A stretch of DNA of 28,568 nucleotides from the NCBI GenBank assembly GCA_011391285.1, contig JAABQU010000176.1:1-28568 (forward strand). Reading direction: 5' to 3'. This document shows positions 1-8,946 of the stretch, piece by piece. The notes beneath the pieces are model-generated. The model was not told the origin of the DNA, did not search any database, and saw nothing but the letters and a program-made list of their open reading frames with translations. The DNA comes from Thiobacillus sp. GTDB taxonomy: Bacteria; Pseudomonadota; Gammaproteobacteria; Burkholderiales; Thiobacillaceae. Each line of letters starts with the position of its first letter. Within the stretch, counting starts at the first letter, position 1. The position numbers and the translations under genes are program-made.

Positions 1-36
1 GCCGCCCGACATGCCGACGACGACCTTGGTGCTCAT
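1..36 (-). CDS. mnmA: tRNA-specific 2-thiouridylase MnmA, N-terminal 12 codons (partial)
   Basis: Only the first 12 codons lie in the window. They read MSTKVVVGMSGG, the start of the PP-loop ATP-binding motif (SGGVDSS in the family) found at the N-terminus of MnmA/TrmU. MnmA adenylates and then thiolates U34 of tRNA-Lys, -Glu and -Gln in the cytoplasm. The ATG overlaps the TGA of the upstream NUDIX gene in an ATGA arrangement, so the two are translationally coupled. A NUDIX gene followed by mnmA is a familiar order in betaproteobacteria and supports the call, but so few residues are visible that another PP-loop enzyme cannot be fully excluded. Confidence 0.75.
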   Translation of the reverse strand, partial: MSTKVVVGMSGG

Positions 37-488
37 GCGTGGCTCACGAAATCGAGCGGGAAGCGCCGCCCGGCCATGTAATCCTCGACGCAGCGGATCA
101 CCAGCGGGCTGCGGTGCGGCGTGGCGTGGGCGGCGAGCTCGTCCGCCGTCAGCCACACGGCGCGCACGATGCCATGGTCCAGCATGCGGCCGGCGTCGAA
201 GCCGGTGGCGCTGCAGACATAGGCGAAGCGCAGATAGGTGATGTCGCGCTGCGGATAGTGGGTGGTGTAGCAGCCCAGCAACGCGAGCGGCTCGACGTGG
301 TGCGCGGTTTCCTCCAGTGCTTCGCGCCGCACGGCCTCGATCAGCGTTTCGCCGCGCTCCCAGTGGCCCGCGGGCTGGTTAAGGCGCAGGCCTTCGGCGG
401 TGTGCTCTTCCACCAGCAGGAATCTGCCGTCGCGTTCGACGATGGCGGCGACGACGACATGGGGCAGCCAGGTTTCGGTTTCAGACAT
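33..488 (-). CDS. NUDIX hydrolase, NudJ-like (151 aa)
   Basis: A single-domain NUDIX pyrophosphohydrolase. The NUDIX box begins at the Gly of AGHWERGET and runs through RREALEETA, giving the GX5EX7REX2EE metal-binding pattern; the usual final Gly of the box is Ala here. The N-terminal strand (PHVVVAAIVERDGRFLLVEE), the NQPAGHWE segment and the C-terminal SPLVIRCVEDYMAGRRFPL segment resemble E. coli NudJ, which hydrolyses nucleoside tri- and diphosphates and thiamine pyrophosphate precursors. The substrate here cannot be read from sequence. It overlaps rluE by 8 nt at its start and mnmA by 4 nt at its end, so it is the middle gene of an RNA-modification operon. Family assignment is firm; the NudJ subgroup is an inference. 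Confidence 0.88.
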   Translation of the reverse strand: MSETETWLPHVVVAAIVERDGRFLLVEEHTAEGLRLNQPAGHWERGETLIEAVRREALEETAHHVEPLALLGCYTTHYPQRDITYLRFAYVCSATGFDAGRMLDHGIVRAVWLTADELAAHATPHRSPLVIRCVEDYMAGRRFPLDFVSHA

Positions 489-1023
489 GAATCTCTTTCC
501 ATTCCCCGGGCTGCAGGGCGCCCAGGGTCCATTCGCCGACGGCGGCGCGGATCAGGCGCAGCGTCGGAAAGCCGATCTTCGCCGTCATCCGGCGCACCTG
601 GCGGTTCTTGCCTTCGGCAATCGTGAGTTCGATCCAGCTCGTCGGGATGGCCTGGCGAAAGCGGATCGGCGGGTTGCGCGGCCACAGCCCGGTGGGTTCG
701 TCGATGAGGTGCGCCCTGGCCGGGCGGGTGACGAAGTCGCCCAGATCGACGCCGCGGCGCAGCGTTTCCAGGGCGGCCTCATCGGGCACGCACTCGACCT
801 GCGCCCAGTAGGTTTTGGGCAGCTTGTGCTTCGGATCGGCGATACGGCTCTGGAGCGTGCCGTCATCGGTTAAAATCAGCAGGCCTTCACTGTCCGCGTC
901 CAGCCGCCCGGCCGCATACACGCCGGGCACGCTGAGGTGGTCGCGCAGACCCTGCCAGCGCCCCTCGGGGGTGAACTGGCTCAGCACGCCGTAGGGTTTG
1001 TTGAACAGGATCAATCGCGCCAC
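481..1023 (-). CDS. rluE: 23S rRNA pseudouridine synthase, RluE-like
   Basis: RsuA/RluB/E/F-family pseudouridine synthase without an S4 domain, as in RluE, which modifies one uridine in 23S rRNA. The catalytic motif is [11 protein letters not shown] with the nucleophilic Asp at about residue 42. Other family blocks are [15 protein letters not shown] near the N-terminus and [10 protein letters not shown] near the C-terminus. The start is uncertain. I prefer the GTG at 1023, giving (M)[11 protein letters not shown] as in family members, because the upstream ATG at 1053 lies inside a GTTAAAATGGC element that looks like a promoter -10 box. With the ATG the protein would be 190 aa. Its stop overlaps the NUDIX start by 8 nt. 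The exact modified nucleotide is inferred from the family. Confidence 0.85.
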   Translation of the reverse strand: MARLILFNKPYGVLSQFTPEGRWQGLRDHLSVPGVYAAGRLDADSEGLLILTDDGTLQSRIADPKHKLPKTYWAQVECVPDEAALETLRRGVDLGDFVTRPARAHLIDEPTGLWPRNPPIRFRQAIPTSWIELTIAEGKNRQVRRMTAKIGFPTLRLIRAAVGEWTLGALQPGEWKEIHV

Positions 1024-1092
1024 GCTGCAGACAAACGTCGTAAAAGCAGCCATTTTAACGTTAGCCGAGCACTCACCTTAATTTATCCAGCC

Positions 1093-2334
<1,242 letters not shown>

Positions 2335-2349
2335 GCCGCTTCTCCAGGC

Positions 2350-2384
2350 AAGAAAAAACCCCGCCGAGGCGGGGTTTTTTCTTG
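2350..2384. terminator. Bidirectional intrinsic terminator between icd and the cold-shock gene
   Basis: CCCCGCC (2359-2365) pairs with GGCGGGG (2368-2374). It is flanked by AAAAAA on the left and TTTTTT on the right, so a GC-rich stem is followed by a U-run on both strands. It serves the convergent genes icd (plus) and csp (minus). Confidence 0.93.
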
Positions 2385-2397
2385 TCAGTTCGACAAC

Positions 2398-2604
2398 TCA
2401 ACCTTGCGGCTGGATGTTGGAAGCCTGCTTGCCCTTGGGCCCCTGGCTGACTTCAAACGTGACCTTTTGACCTTCTTTCAGGGTCTTGAAGCCGTTGGAC
2501 TGGATGGCGGAGAAATGTGCGAACACATCCTCGCCGCCGTCATCGGGGGTGATGAAGCCAAAACCCTTGGCGTCGCTGAACCACTTGACAGTACCTGTTG
2601 CCAT
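2398..2604 (-). CDS. Cold-shock domain protein (CspA family, 68 aa)
   Basis: A single cold-shock domain of typical length that binds single-stranded RNA/DNA and acts as an RNA chaperone. RNP1 is KGFGFI and RNP2 is VFAHF; the N-terminus [18 protein letters not shown] is classic. The ATG at 2604 is preceded by a strong AAGGAGGA ribosome-binding site, which fixes the start; the longer open frame upstream is untranslated leader. A promoter candidate about 170 nt upstream would give a long 5' leader, as in cold-inducible csp mRNAs. Many betaproteobacteria carry several csp paralogues, so I give no letter. Confidence 0.95.
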   Translation of the reverse strand: MATGTVKWFSDAKGFGFITPDDGGEDVFAHFSAIQSNGFKTLKEGQKVTFEVSQGPKGKQASNIQPQG

Positions 2605-2806
2605 TAATACTTCCTCCTTGGCGTGACACAAAACATAACCGCGAAAAGCATGACTGCGTTGGCGGACGACAGGACGGCGTGATTTTTTTAGCCGTCGGTC
2701 TGAATTCAAGCGCGCTACCCGCTGATGCCCTGCGGTAATGCCAAACCAGAACGGTTCTTGAAACCAAACTGATTGCATTTTTACTACCGCGGTTGTGTTT
2801 TTACAA
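2605..2806 (-). promoter_or_regulatory. Cold-shock gene promoter candidate and long 5' leader
   Basis: On the minus strand TTGTAA (2801-2806) and TAAAAA (2778-2783) are separated by exactly 17 nt. Transcription from there would give an untranslated leader of about 165 nt ending in AAGGAGGA before the csp ATG. Long structured leaders are a known feature of cold-shock mRNAs and act as temperature-responsive translation controls. The -35 and -10 each match consensus at only 4 of 6 positions, so the start point is tentative. Together with the first bases upstream of earP this explains the gene-free stretch 2605-2908. Confidence 0.4.
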
Positions 2807-2908
2807 GAGGAAAGCGTATTAAAACAAAGGCCTTTGCCAGGCTGTGGTTTCCTTCCAACTCCAGGTTTGTGCGGCGAGTGGCTGGCACGATGCGGTAGGA
2901 TGCGCGGC

Positions 2909-4054
2909 ATGCGCACCGACTGGGACATCTTCTGCAAGGTCGTCGACAACTATGGCGACATCGGCATCGCCTGGCGTCTGGCGCGCGGGCTGGTGAGCGA
3001 GCAGGGTCTGGCCGTGTGCTTGTGGGTGGACGATCTGGATGCATTTCACCGCATCTGGCCGACGATCGATCCGGACGCGGCCACGCAACGCTGCGAAGGG
3101 GTGACGGTTTGCGCGTGGCGCACGCCGTTTGCGGCAGTTGAGCCGGCGCAGGTGGTGATCGATGCCTTCGGCTGCACCCTGCCAGAAGCCTATCTGACCG
3201 CGATGAGCGTGCGGTCGCCGCCGCCGGTCTGGATCAATCTCGAGTACCTCTCCGCCGAGCCCTGGGTGGCCGAACACCATGGCCTGCCGTCGCCGCATCC
3301 GCGGCTGCCGCTGACCCGGTATTTTTTCTTTCCCGGCTATACGCCGGCCACGGGCGGCCTGCTGGTCGAAGCGGATCTGGCCGGGCGGCGCGAAGCGTTC
3401 GTGCAACGCGGAATCCCGGCGTTCTGGCGCGACCTGGGGCTTGAGCCGCCGCGGGGGGATGAATTGCGGGTGTCGCTGTTCGCCTACGAGAATCCGGCGC
3501 TGCCTGATCTGCTCGACGCCTGGGCCGCGGACCTGCGGCCCATCACCTGTCTCGTCCCCGAGGGCCGGGTTGTTCCGCAACTGGCGGCGTGGCTGTCGGT
3601 CCCGGGTTTGCAGGTGGGCGAGGGGCACCGCCGCGGGGCTCTGCAACTGCATATCCTGCCGTTCATGGATCAGGATACGTACGACCATTTGTTGTGGGCA
3701 TGCAATCTGAATTTCGTGCGCGGCGAGGATTCCTGCGTGCGGGCGCAGTGGGCGGCGCGTCCTCTGGTGTGGCAGGCCTACCCGCAGGCCGACGAAGCGC
3801 ACTGGGACAAGACGAACGCGCTGCTGCAGCACTACACGGAAGGCCTGGAAGGCGAGGCCGCGCACGCGGTGAGCGGCATGTGGCGGATATGGAATGGCAT
3901 GCCGGACGTGGCGGACATGGCGGCCTGCTGGGCGGCCTGGCGGGCGCAACAGGCTGTCATCGAGGCGCATGCGGTGGGCTGGTGCGACCGCCTCAGCCTC
4001 GCCGGTCGGTTGACCGACAAGCTGGTTGATTTCGTTGAAAATAAGTTAAAATAG
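2909..4054 (+). CDS. earP: EF-P arginine 32 rhamnosyltransferase EarP (381 aa)
   Basis: Inverting GT-B-type glycosyltransferase that transfers rhamnose from dTDP-L-rhamnose to Arg32 of elongation factor P. With the ATG at 2909 the N-terminus reads [19 protein letters not shown], placing Asp13 and Asp17 at the catalytic positions described for Pseudomonas EarP. The [10 protein letters not shown] motif puts Glu at residue 273, also matching the described active-site residue. That numbering, plus a GTAGGA sequence a suitable distance upstream, is why I prefer 2909 over the ATG at 2900. The efp gene follows 46 nt downstream and encodes Arg at position 32, so enzyme and substrate are adjacent. The dTDP-rhamnose (rml) genes are not in the window. 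Confidence 0.94.
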   Translation: MRTDWDIFCKVVDNYGDIGIAWRLARGLVSEQGLAVCLWVDDLDAFHRIWPTIDPDAATQRCEGVTVCAWRTPFAAVEPAQVVIDAFGCTLPEAYLTAMSVRSPPPVWINLEYLSAEPWVAEHHGLPSPHPRLPLTRYFFFPGYTPATGGLLVEADLAGRREAFVQRGIPAFWRDLGLEPPRGDELRVSLFAYENPALPDLLDAWAADLRPITCLVPEGRVVPQLAAWLSVPGLQVGEGHRRGALQLHILPFMDQDTYDHLLWACNLNFVRGEDSCVRAQWAARPLVWQAYPQADEAHWDKTNALLQHYTEGLEGEAAHAVSGMWRIWNGMPDVADMAACWAAWRAQQAVIEAHAVGWCDRLSLAGRLTDKLVDFVENKLK

Positions 4055-4100
4055 GCGGTTTTCTCAAACCCTTATTTAGCTCTCGCAGCAGGACACACCC

Positions 4101-4661
4101 ATGAAAATCGCACAGGAACTCCGCGCCGGCAACGTCGTGATGGTCGGCAAAGACCCAATGGTGGTACAGAAGGCCGAATTCTCGAAATCGGGCCGCAATT
4201 CCTCCGTCGTCAAAATGAAACTGAAGAACCTGCTGACCGGTTCCGGCATGGAAAGCGTCTATCGTGCCGACGACAAATTCGAGACCGTCAACCTCGAACG
4301 CAAGGAATGCACCTATTCCTACTTCGCTGATCCCTTGTACGTGTTCATGGACAGCGACTACAACCAGTATGAAGTCGAAGGCGAAAACCTCGGCGACGCG
4401 CTGAACTACCTCGACGACGGCATGCCGGTCGAAGTGGTGTTCTACGACGGCAAGGCGATCTCGGTCGAGATGCCCACCACCGTCGTTCGCGAAGTCGAAT
4501 ACACCGAGCCTGCCGTGCGCGGCGACACCTCGGGCAAGGTCATGAAGCCGGCGCGCATCAAGCCCACCGGGTTCGAACTGCCGGTCGCGGCCTTCGTCGA
4601 AATCGGCGACATGATCGAGATCGACACCCGTACGAACGAATTCAAGCGCCGCGCCAACTAA
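4101..4661 (+). CDS. efp: Elongation factor P (186 aa, Arg32 type)
   Basis: Relieves ribosome stalling at polyproline stretches. It has the three-domain EF-P layout and normal length. The loop that reaches the peptidyl-transferase centre reads [10 protein letters not shown], with Arg at residue 32, the EarP-dependent rhamnosylated type rather than the Lys34 beta-lysylated type of E. coli. The C-terminus carries the conserved [18 protein letters not shown] block. AGGA about 10 nt upstream acts as a weak ribosome-binding site. GTTAAAATAGGCGG at 4045-4058, overlapping the end of earP, may be an internal promoter -10 element. A UUCG-loop terminator follows after an odd inverted repeat. Confidence 0.97.
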   Translation: MKIAQELRAGNVVMVGKDPMVVQKAEFSKSGRNSSVVKMKLKNLLTGSGMESVYRADDKFETVNLERKECTYSYFADPLYVFMDSDYNQYEVEGENLGDALNYLDDGMPVEVVFYDGKAISVEMPTTVVREVEYTEPAVRGDTSGKVMKPARIKPTGFELPVAAFVEIGDMIEIDTRTNEFKRRAN

Positions 4662-4664
4662 TTT

Positions 4665-4759
4665 CGACTCGAATTGGAGCCGATACTTTGTCGGCTGCGC
4701 CTTGCCGTGCTAGAGCGCTGTCTGCTGCTTGTCTTCGCGTCTCGGCTCTAATCGAGTCG
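4665..4759. repeat. Long imperfect inverted repeat downstream of efp
   Basis: The arm at 4665-4683 (CGACTCGAATTGGAGCCGA) is matched in inverse orientation by 4742-4759 (TCGGCTCTAATCGAGTCG). The arms share all but one substituted base and one extra base, and enclose 58 bp of non-coding sequence. The RNA could fold into a long-stem structure between the efp stop codon and the terminator at 4791. It could be a processing element or the remnant of a small inverted-repeat element; nothing inside it is coding. Confidence 0.6.
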
Positions 4760-4790
4760 CAATAAGTCCAAGACTGGCACTTGTTGAATC

Positions 4791-4820
4791 AAAAGGCAGC
4801 TTCGGCTGCCTTTTGTTTTT
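4791..4820 (+). terminator. Intrinsic terminator of efp, UUCG tetraloop
   Basis: AAAAGGCAGC (4791-4800), loop TTCG, GCTGCCTTTT (4805-4814), then GTTTTT. This is a perfect 10-bp stem with a stable UUCG tetraloop and a U-run. The A-rich 5' arm would also allow some function on the minus strand. Confidence 0.93.
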
Positions 4821-4838
4821 GGCCGTCGGTTCAGCGGC

Positions 4839-4851
4839 GTTAAAATAGCGG
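4839..4851 (+). promoter_or_regulatory. Probable dnaE promoter -10 region
   Basis: GTTAAAATAGCGG contains TAAAAT (4841-4846), 28 nt before the dnaE ATG. A poor -35 (TTGGCC, 4819-4824) lies 16 nt upstream, overlapping the terminator tail. The same GTTAAAAT(A/G)GCGG-like word sits upstream of efp, metG and rluE, which suggests a recurring housekeeping promoter form. Confidence 0.4.
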
Positions 4852-4873
4852 CTCGCTTTTTCGTTGCGCCACC

Positions 4874-7800
4874 ATGACCGACCCGCGTTTCATCCATCTC
4901 CGCCTGCACACCGAATACTCCGTCGCCGATGGGCTGGTGCGGGTGGACGAGGCGATCAAGCGTGCGAAGGGCGTCGCGATGCCCGCGCTCGGGCTGTCCG
5001 ACCTGTCCAACACCTTCGGCTGGGTGAAGTTCTACCGCGCTGCGCGCGGCGCCGGCATCAAGCCGGTGTTCGGCTGCGACGTGTGGGTAAGCAACACCAC
5101 CGATCGCAATCGGCCCTCGCGCCTGTTGTTGCTGGTGCAGCACCGCGAAGGCTATCGCCGCCTGTGCGAGCTGCTCACCCGCGCCTATCAGGACAACATC
5201 CATCGCGGCCGCGCCGAGATCGATCCCATTTGGCTGGCCGATGGTACCGACGGCCTCCTGGCGCTGTCGGGCGGCGACGCCGGCAACGTCGCGCAGGCGC
5301 TCCTCGACGACAAGCCCGACGCGGCGCGTGCCGCAGCCGAGGCCTGGGCCGCGCTGTTTCCCGGCCGCTACTACCTGGAGCTGCAGCGCTTCGGCCAGCC
5401 GCATGCCGAGCGCCTGATCGACGGCCTGCTCGACCTTGGGGCGGCGCTGAAGCTACCGGCGGTCGCCACCCATCCCATCCAGTTCATCGCGCCGGACGAC
5501 TTCAAGGCGCACGAGGCGCGCGTGTGCATCGCCGAGGGCATGATGCTGGGCGACCCGCGCCGGCCGCGGCCGTTTACTACCGAGCAGTACTTCAAGTCGC
5601 CGGAGGAAATGGCGGAACTGTTCGCCGACCTGCCGGAGGCCTTGCAGAACAGCGTGGAAATCGCCAAGCGCTGCAACCTGACGCTGGAACTCGGCAAGAG
5701 CCGGCTGCCTGATTTCCCGACGCCGGATGGCATGAGTCTCGACGACTACATGCGGCAGCGTTCCTTCGAGGGGCTGCACGAGCGCATGGCCCAGCTTTAT
5801 CCCGATCCGGATGTTCGTGCCGCCAGGCTGCCCGAATACACCGCGCGGCTGGAGTTCGAGCTCGGCACCATCATCCAGATGGGGTTTCCCGGCTACTTCC
5901 TGATCGTGGCCGACTTCATCAACTGGGCCAAGAACAACGACGTTCCGGTGGGACCGGGGCGCGGCTCCGGCGCCGGTTCGCTGGTCGCCTACAGCCTGCG
6001 CATCACCGACCTTGATCCGCTGGCCTACGACCTGCTGTTCGAACGCTTCCTCAACCCTGAGCGGGTGTCGATGCCCGACTTCGACATCGACTTCTGCCAG
6101 GACGGTCGCGACCGTGTGATCCAGTACGTTAAGGAAAAGTACGGCCATGCGGCGGTGTCGCAGATCGCCACCTTCGGCACCATGGCGGCCAAGGCGGTGC
6201 TGCGCGACGTCGGCCGCGTGCTCGACCTGCCGTATCTGTTCGTCGACAAGTTCGTCAAACTGGTGCCCAACGAACTCGGCATTTCGCTCGCCGAGGCGCG
6301 CGAGAAGGAGCCGCAGATCGACGAACGCGCGCGAAACGAGGAAGAGCTCGCCGAGCTGCTGCCGCTGGCGGAAAAACTGGAGGGCATCACCCGCAACGTC
6401 GGCATGCACGCGGGCGGGGTGCTGATCGCGCCGGGCAGGCTCACCGACTTCTGCCCGCTGTACCGCGCGGAAGGTTCGGAATCGATGGTGTCGCAGTTCG
6501 ACAAGGACGACGTCGAGGCGATCGGTCTGGTCAAGTTCGACTTTCTCGGCCTGCGCACGCTGACCATCCTGGCCGAGGCGGTGCGCTTCGTGCAGCGGCA
6601 TGAAGACCGCACCGACTTCCGGCTGGAAGACTTGCCGCTCGACGATCCGGCGGTATACAAGCTGTTTGCCGACGGCAACACCACGGCGGTGTTCCAGTCC
6701 GAATCGCGCTCGGCCAAGGATCTGGAAAAGAAGCTGAAGGGCGACTGCTTCGAAGACATCATCGCGCTGATGGCGCTCAACCGCCCGGGGCCGCTCGGCT
6801 CCGGCATGGTGGACGACTTCATCGCCCGCAAACAGGGCAAGCAGAAGCCGGAGTATTTCCATCCCGATCTCGAGCCGGTGCTGAAATCGACCTACGGCAT
6901 CATCGTCTACCAGGAGCAGGTGATGCTGGTGGCGCAGATCCTGGCCGGCTACAGCCTCGGTGCCGCCGACATGCTGCGGCGCGCCATGGGCAAGAAGAAG
7001 CCCGAGGAAATGGCCAAGCAGCGGGAGATTTTCCTGGCAGGCGCATCCAAGCGCGGGGCGGACACCAAGGTCGCCGAACGGCTGTTCGACCTGATGGAGA
7101 AATTCGCCGAATATGGTTTCAACAAGTCACACTCGGCCGCCTATGCGCTGGTGGCCTATCACACCGCCTGGCTCAAGGCCTATTACCCGGCCGAATTCAT
7201 GGCCGCGACGATGTCGTCGGAAATGTCCGATACCGACAAGGTTCGCGTGTTCTACGAGGACTGTCGCGCCAACGGGCTGACCATGCTGCCGCCCGACATC
7301 AACCTGTCGGGCTACCGCTTCGACCCGGTCAGCAAGACCGAGATCCGCTACGGACTGGGCGCGATCAAGGGTGGCGGCGAGGCGGCAATAGGCGCGATCG
7401 TCGCCGAACGTGAAGCCAACGGGCCGTATAAAGGCCTGTTTGACTTGGCTCGTCGCATCGACAAGCGCTATCTCAACCGCCGCGTGCTGGAGGCGCTGGT
7501 GAAGGCCGGGGCGTTCGACAGCCTCAACGACCACCGTTCCAGCCTGATGGCCTCGGTCGGTGCGGCGCTGGAAACCGCTGATCGCGCGGCACGCAGTGGC
7601 GGTCAGGTCGGGCTGTTTGGCGAGATCCTGGACGGCGGCGGCGAAGACCTGATCGACGTGCCGGCCTGGGCCGAGCAGGAAAAGCTGCTGCAGGAAAAAT
7701 CCGCACTGGGCTATTTCTTCAGCGGTCATCCCTTCACCTCCTATCTGGCGGAGGTGGGAGGTTTTGCCAAAAGACAACTCGACAGTCTGGAACCGGCCCG

Positions 7801-8314
7801 CGAACTCCAGATGCTGGCCGGAATCGTCGTATCGCTGCGCACCCAGATGACCCGGCGCGGCAAGATGATGATTCTGCTGCTCGATGACGCGACTGCGCAG
7901 GTCGAGGTGGTGATCTTCAACGAACTCTTCGAGCAGAACCGCCATCTGCTGAAAGACGACACCCTGCTGGTCATCGAAGGCAAGGTCAATCGCGACGATT
8001 ATTCGGGTGGCCTGCGGGTTACCGCGGAACGGATCTACGACTTGGCGGGGGCGCGCACCCGCTTTGCCCAAGGGCTGCGGCTGGCGTGCAACGGACAGTG
8101 TCATGGCCAGCCCAACAGTGGCCGCAAATTGAGTGAATTGCTCGCGCCCTACAAGGTGGAGGAGGGCGGCTGTCCGGTCTGGGTGGATTACCACAACCGG
8201 GATGCGCGCTGTCGCGTGCGGCTGGGCGAGGAATGGCGGGTCAGGCTGGACGACCGGCTGATCGAATCCTTGGGCGACTGGCTCAAGCCCGAGGCGGTCA
8301 ACGTCATTTACTGA
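4874..8314 (+). CDS. dnaE: DNA polymerase III alpha subunit (1146 aa)
   Basis: Catalytic subunit of the replicative polymerase. The PHP domain covers roughly residues 5-280 (FIHLRLHTEYSVADG at the start). The polymerase palm includes GPGRGSGAGSLVAYSL and PDFDIDFCQDGRD, with the likely catalytic aspartates at 404 and 406. Next come the finger and helix-hairpin-helix regions, then a beta-clamp-binding motif QVGLF at residues 911-915, and an OB fold at about 975-1050 (LAGIVVSLRTQMTRRGK...). Length is close to the 1160 aa of E. coli DnaE. The gene stands alone behind the efp terminator; no good Shine-Dalgarno precedes the ATG. It is the DnaE1 type (C-terminal OB fold and clamp motif), not ImuC/DnaE2. 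Confidence 0.97.
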   Translation: MTDPRFIHLRLHTEYSVADGLVRVDEAIKRAKGVAMPALGLSDLSNTFGWVKFYRAARGAGIKPVFGCDVWVSNTTDRNRPSRLLLLVQHREGYRRLCELLTRAYQDNIHRGRAEIDPIWLADGTDGLLALSGGDAGNVAQALLDDKPDAARAAAEAWAALFPGRYYLELQRFGQPHAERLIDGLLDLGAALKLPAVATHPIQFIAPDDFKAHEARVCIAEGMMLGDPRRPRPFTTEQYFKSPEEMAELFADLPEALQNSVEIAKRCNLTLELGKSRLPDFPTPDGMSLDDYMRQRSFEGLHERMAQLYPDPDVRAARLPEYTARLEFELGTIIQMGFPGYFLIVADFINWAKNNDVPVGPGRGSGAGSLVAYSLRITDLDPLAYDLLFERFLNPERVSMPDFDIDFCQDGRDRVIQYVKEKYGHAAVSQIATFGTMAAKAVLRDVGRVLDLPYLFVDKFVKLVPNELGISLAEAREKEPQIDERARNEEELAELLPLAEKLEGITRNVGMHAGGVLIAPGRLTDFCPLYRAEGSESMVSQFDKDDVEAIGLVKFDFLGLRTLTILAEAVRFVQRHEDRTDFRLEDLPLDDPAVYKLFADGNTTAVFQSESRSAKDLEKKLKGDCFEDIIALMALNRPGPLGSGMVDDFIARKQGKQKPEYFHPDLEPVLKSTYGIIVYQEQVMLVAQILAGYSLGAADMLRRAMGKKKPEEMAKQREIFLAGASKRGADTKVAERLFDLMEKFAEYGFNKSHSAAYALVAYHTAWLKAYYPAEFMAATMSSEMSDTDKVRVFYEDCRANGLTMLPPDINLSGYRFDPVSKTEIRYGLGAIKGGGEAAIGAIVAEREANGPYKGLFDLARRIDKRYLNRRVLEALVKAGAFDSLNDHRSSLMASVGAALETADRAARSGGQVGLFGEILDGGGEDLIDVPAWAEQEKLLQEKSALGYFFSGHPFTSYLAEVGGFAKRQLDSLEPARELQMLAGIVVSLRTQMTRRGKMMILLLDDATAQVEVVIFNELFEQNRHLLKDDTLLVIEGKVNRDDYSGGLRVTAERIYDLAGARTRFAQGLRLACNGQCHGQPNSGRKLSELLAPYKVEEGGCPVWVDYHNRDARCRVRLGEEWRVRLDDRLIESLGDWLKPEAVNVIY

Positions 8315-8365
8315 TCTTCGCTGCGGCTGATACGAAATGACTTAACGCCGCACTGAAAATAGTTG

Positions 8366-8394
8366 TTGACATGTATTTCGTTATATTAGAAAAT
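8366..8394 (+). promoter_or_regulatory. Sigma-70 promoter of small RNA candidate
   Basis: TTGACA (8366-8371), a perfect -35, is followed by a 17-nt spacer and GAAAAT (8389-8394; 4 of 6 matches to the -10 consensus) in a locally AT-rich stretch that stands out in this GC-rich DNA. The expected start is near 8401. No open reading frame with a recognisable start follows, and a strong terminator ends at 8499. Confidence 0.6.
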
Positions 8395-8400
8395 TCTTAT

Positions 8401-8499
8401 AACGCTTCAGTTGCCGCAACGGTGACTTAGTGTTGTCTCCTCCAATCCTCCTCCTTTGGTGGATACTCTGCCCGGCTCTCACGAGTCGGGCATTTTTTT
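8401..8499 (+). ncRNA. Candidate small RNA with anti-Shine-Dalgarno hairpin loop
   Basis: An orphan transcription unit of about 99 nt between dnaE and acyP, bounded by the promoter at 8366-8394 and the terminator at 8469-8499. Inside it UCC-U-CCAA (8438-8445) can pair with UUGG-U-GGA (8456-8463), leaving the 10-nt loop UCCUCCUCCU (8446-8455). A second CUCCUCC lies in and just before the 5' arm (8437-8443). A CCUCC loop is the complement of ribosome-binding sites and is the hallmark of known C-rich-loop regulatory RNAs in proteobacteria, such as the CcsR/cuckoo RNAs of Rhodobacter. A smaller GUUG-CCG-CAAC hairpin is possible near the 5' end (8410-8420). No coding potential is convincing. Structure and function are inferred; the sequence elements are directly visible. 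Confidence 0.55.
8469..8499 (+). terminator. Intrinsic terminator of the small RNA candidate
   Basis: TGCCCGGCTC (8469-8478), loop TCAC, GAGTCGGGCA (8483-8492), then seven T. The stem is 10 bp with one G-U pair. It lies 150 nt past dnaE and could also end dnaE read-through. Confidence 0.9.
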
Positions 8500-8669
8500 G
8501 TCCGGAATTCCGCTCAGCCCCGTCACGTCCGTCTCAAGGCGGTCCTGAGCCGTTTGTCGTCGCCATGCCCAAAGAGCCCTGGCGATCCATTGCTCATGGA
8601 TGTTGTGGGTGTTTTTGATTGCTCGCGTTCCCCGCAATGCTGGGGCTTTGCGCGGTGCTGAAATGATAT

Positions 8670-8939
8670 TCAGTCGATCTGCTTCACGAATCCGCTGAAA
8701 TCGCCCTGTGCGTCGACCAGGTCGATGCGATCCACTCGTGCCTGCGGCGGACCGATCCGCGCCCACGCAATGAGCGCGTCGACGGCCGTGTCCGGCCCCT
8801 GAACCACCGCCTCCACCGAGCCATCTGGCGCATTGCGCACCCAGCCCGTCACGCCCAGGCGTTCGGCCTCGCTCCGCATGGATTCGCGAAACCATACGCC
8901 CTGCACCCGGCCATGAATGAGCAGGTGTTGCGTCCTCAT
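8670..8939 (-). CDS. acyP: Acylphosphatase (89 aa)
   Basis: Small cytoplasmic enzyme hydrolysing acyl phosphates. The signature [11 protein letters not shown] gives the phosphate-binding loop with the catalytic Arg at 18, and [12 protein letters not shown] gives the catalytic Asn at 36; C-terminal strand residues follow. Length is normal. It begins 7 nt after the metG stop and is probably co-transcribed with metG. The 355-bp stretch 8315-8669 beyond its stop holds the small RNA candidate on the opposite strand; I see no strong acyP terminator there. Confidence 0.94.
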   Translation of the reverse strand: MRTQHLLIHGRVQGVWFRESMRSEAERLGVTGWVRNAPDGSVEAVVQGPDTAVDALIAWARIGPPQARVDRIDLVDAQGDFSGFVKQID

Positions 8940-8946
8940 GCCTTGA

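Noticed and set aside
2605..2949. N-terminal extension of the cold-shock protein to 183 aa
   Set aside because: The strong AAGGAGGA and the conserved MATGTVKWF start place translation at 2604; the extension is untranslated leader with no family support.
5453..6862. 469-codon minus-strand frame inside dnaE
   Set aside because: Antisense to the PHP and polymerase domains of DnaE, with His/Arg/Asp/Gln-biased composition and no recognisable family or ribosome-binding site.
8430..8618. 62-codon frame across the small RNA candidate and its terminator
   Set aside because: It has no ribosome-binding site, runs through a strong terminator and has no recognisable features.
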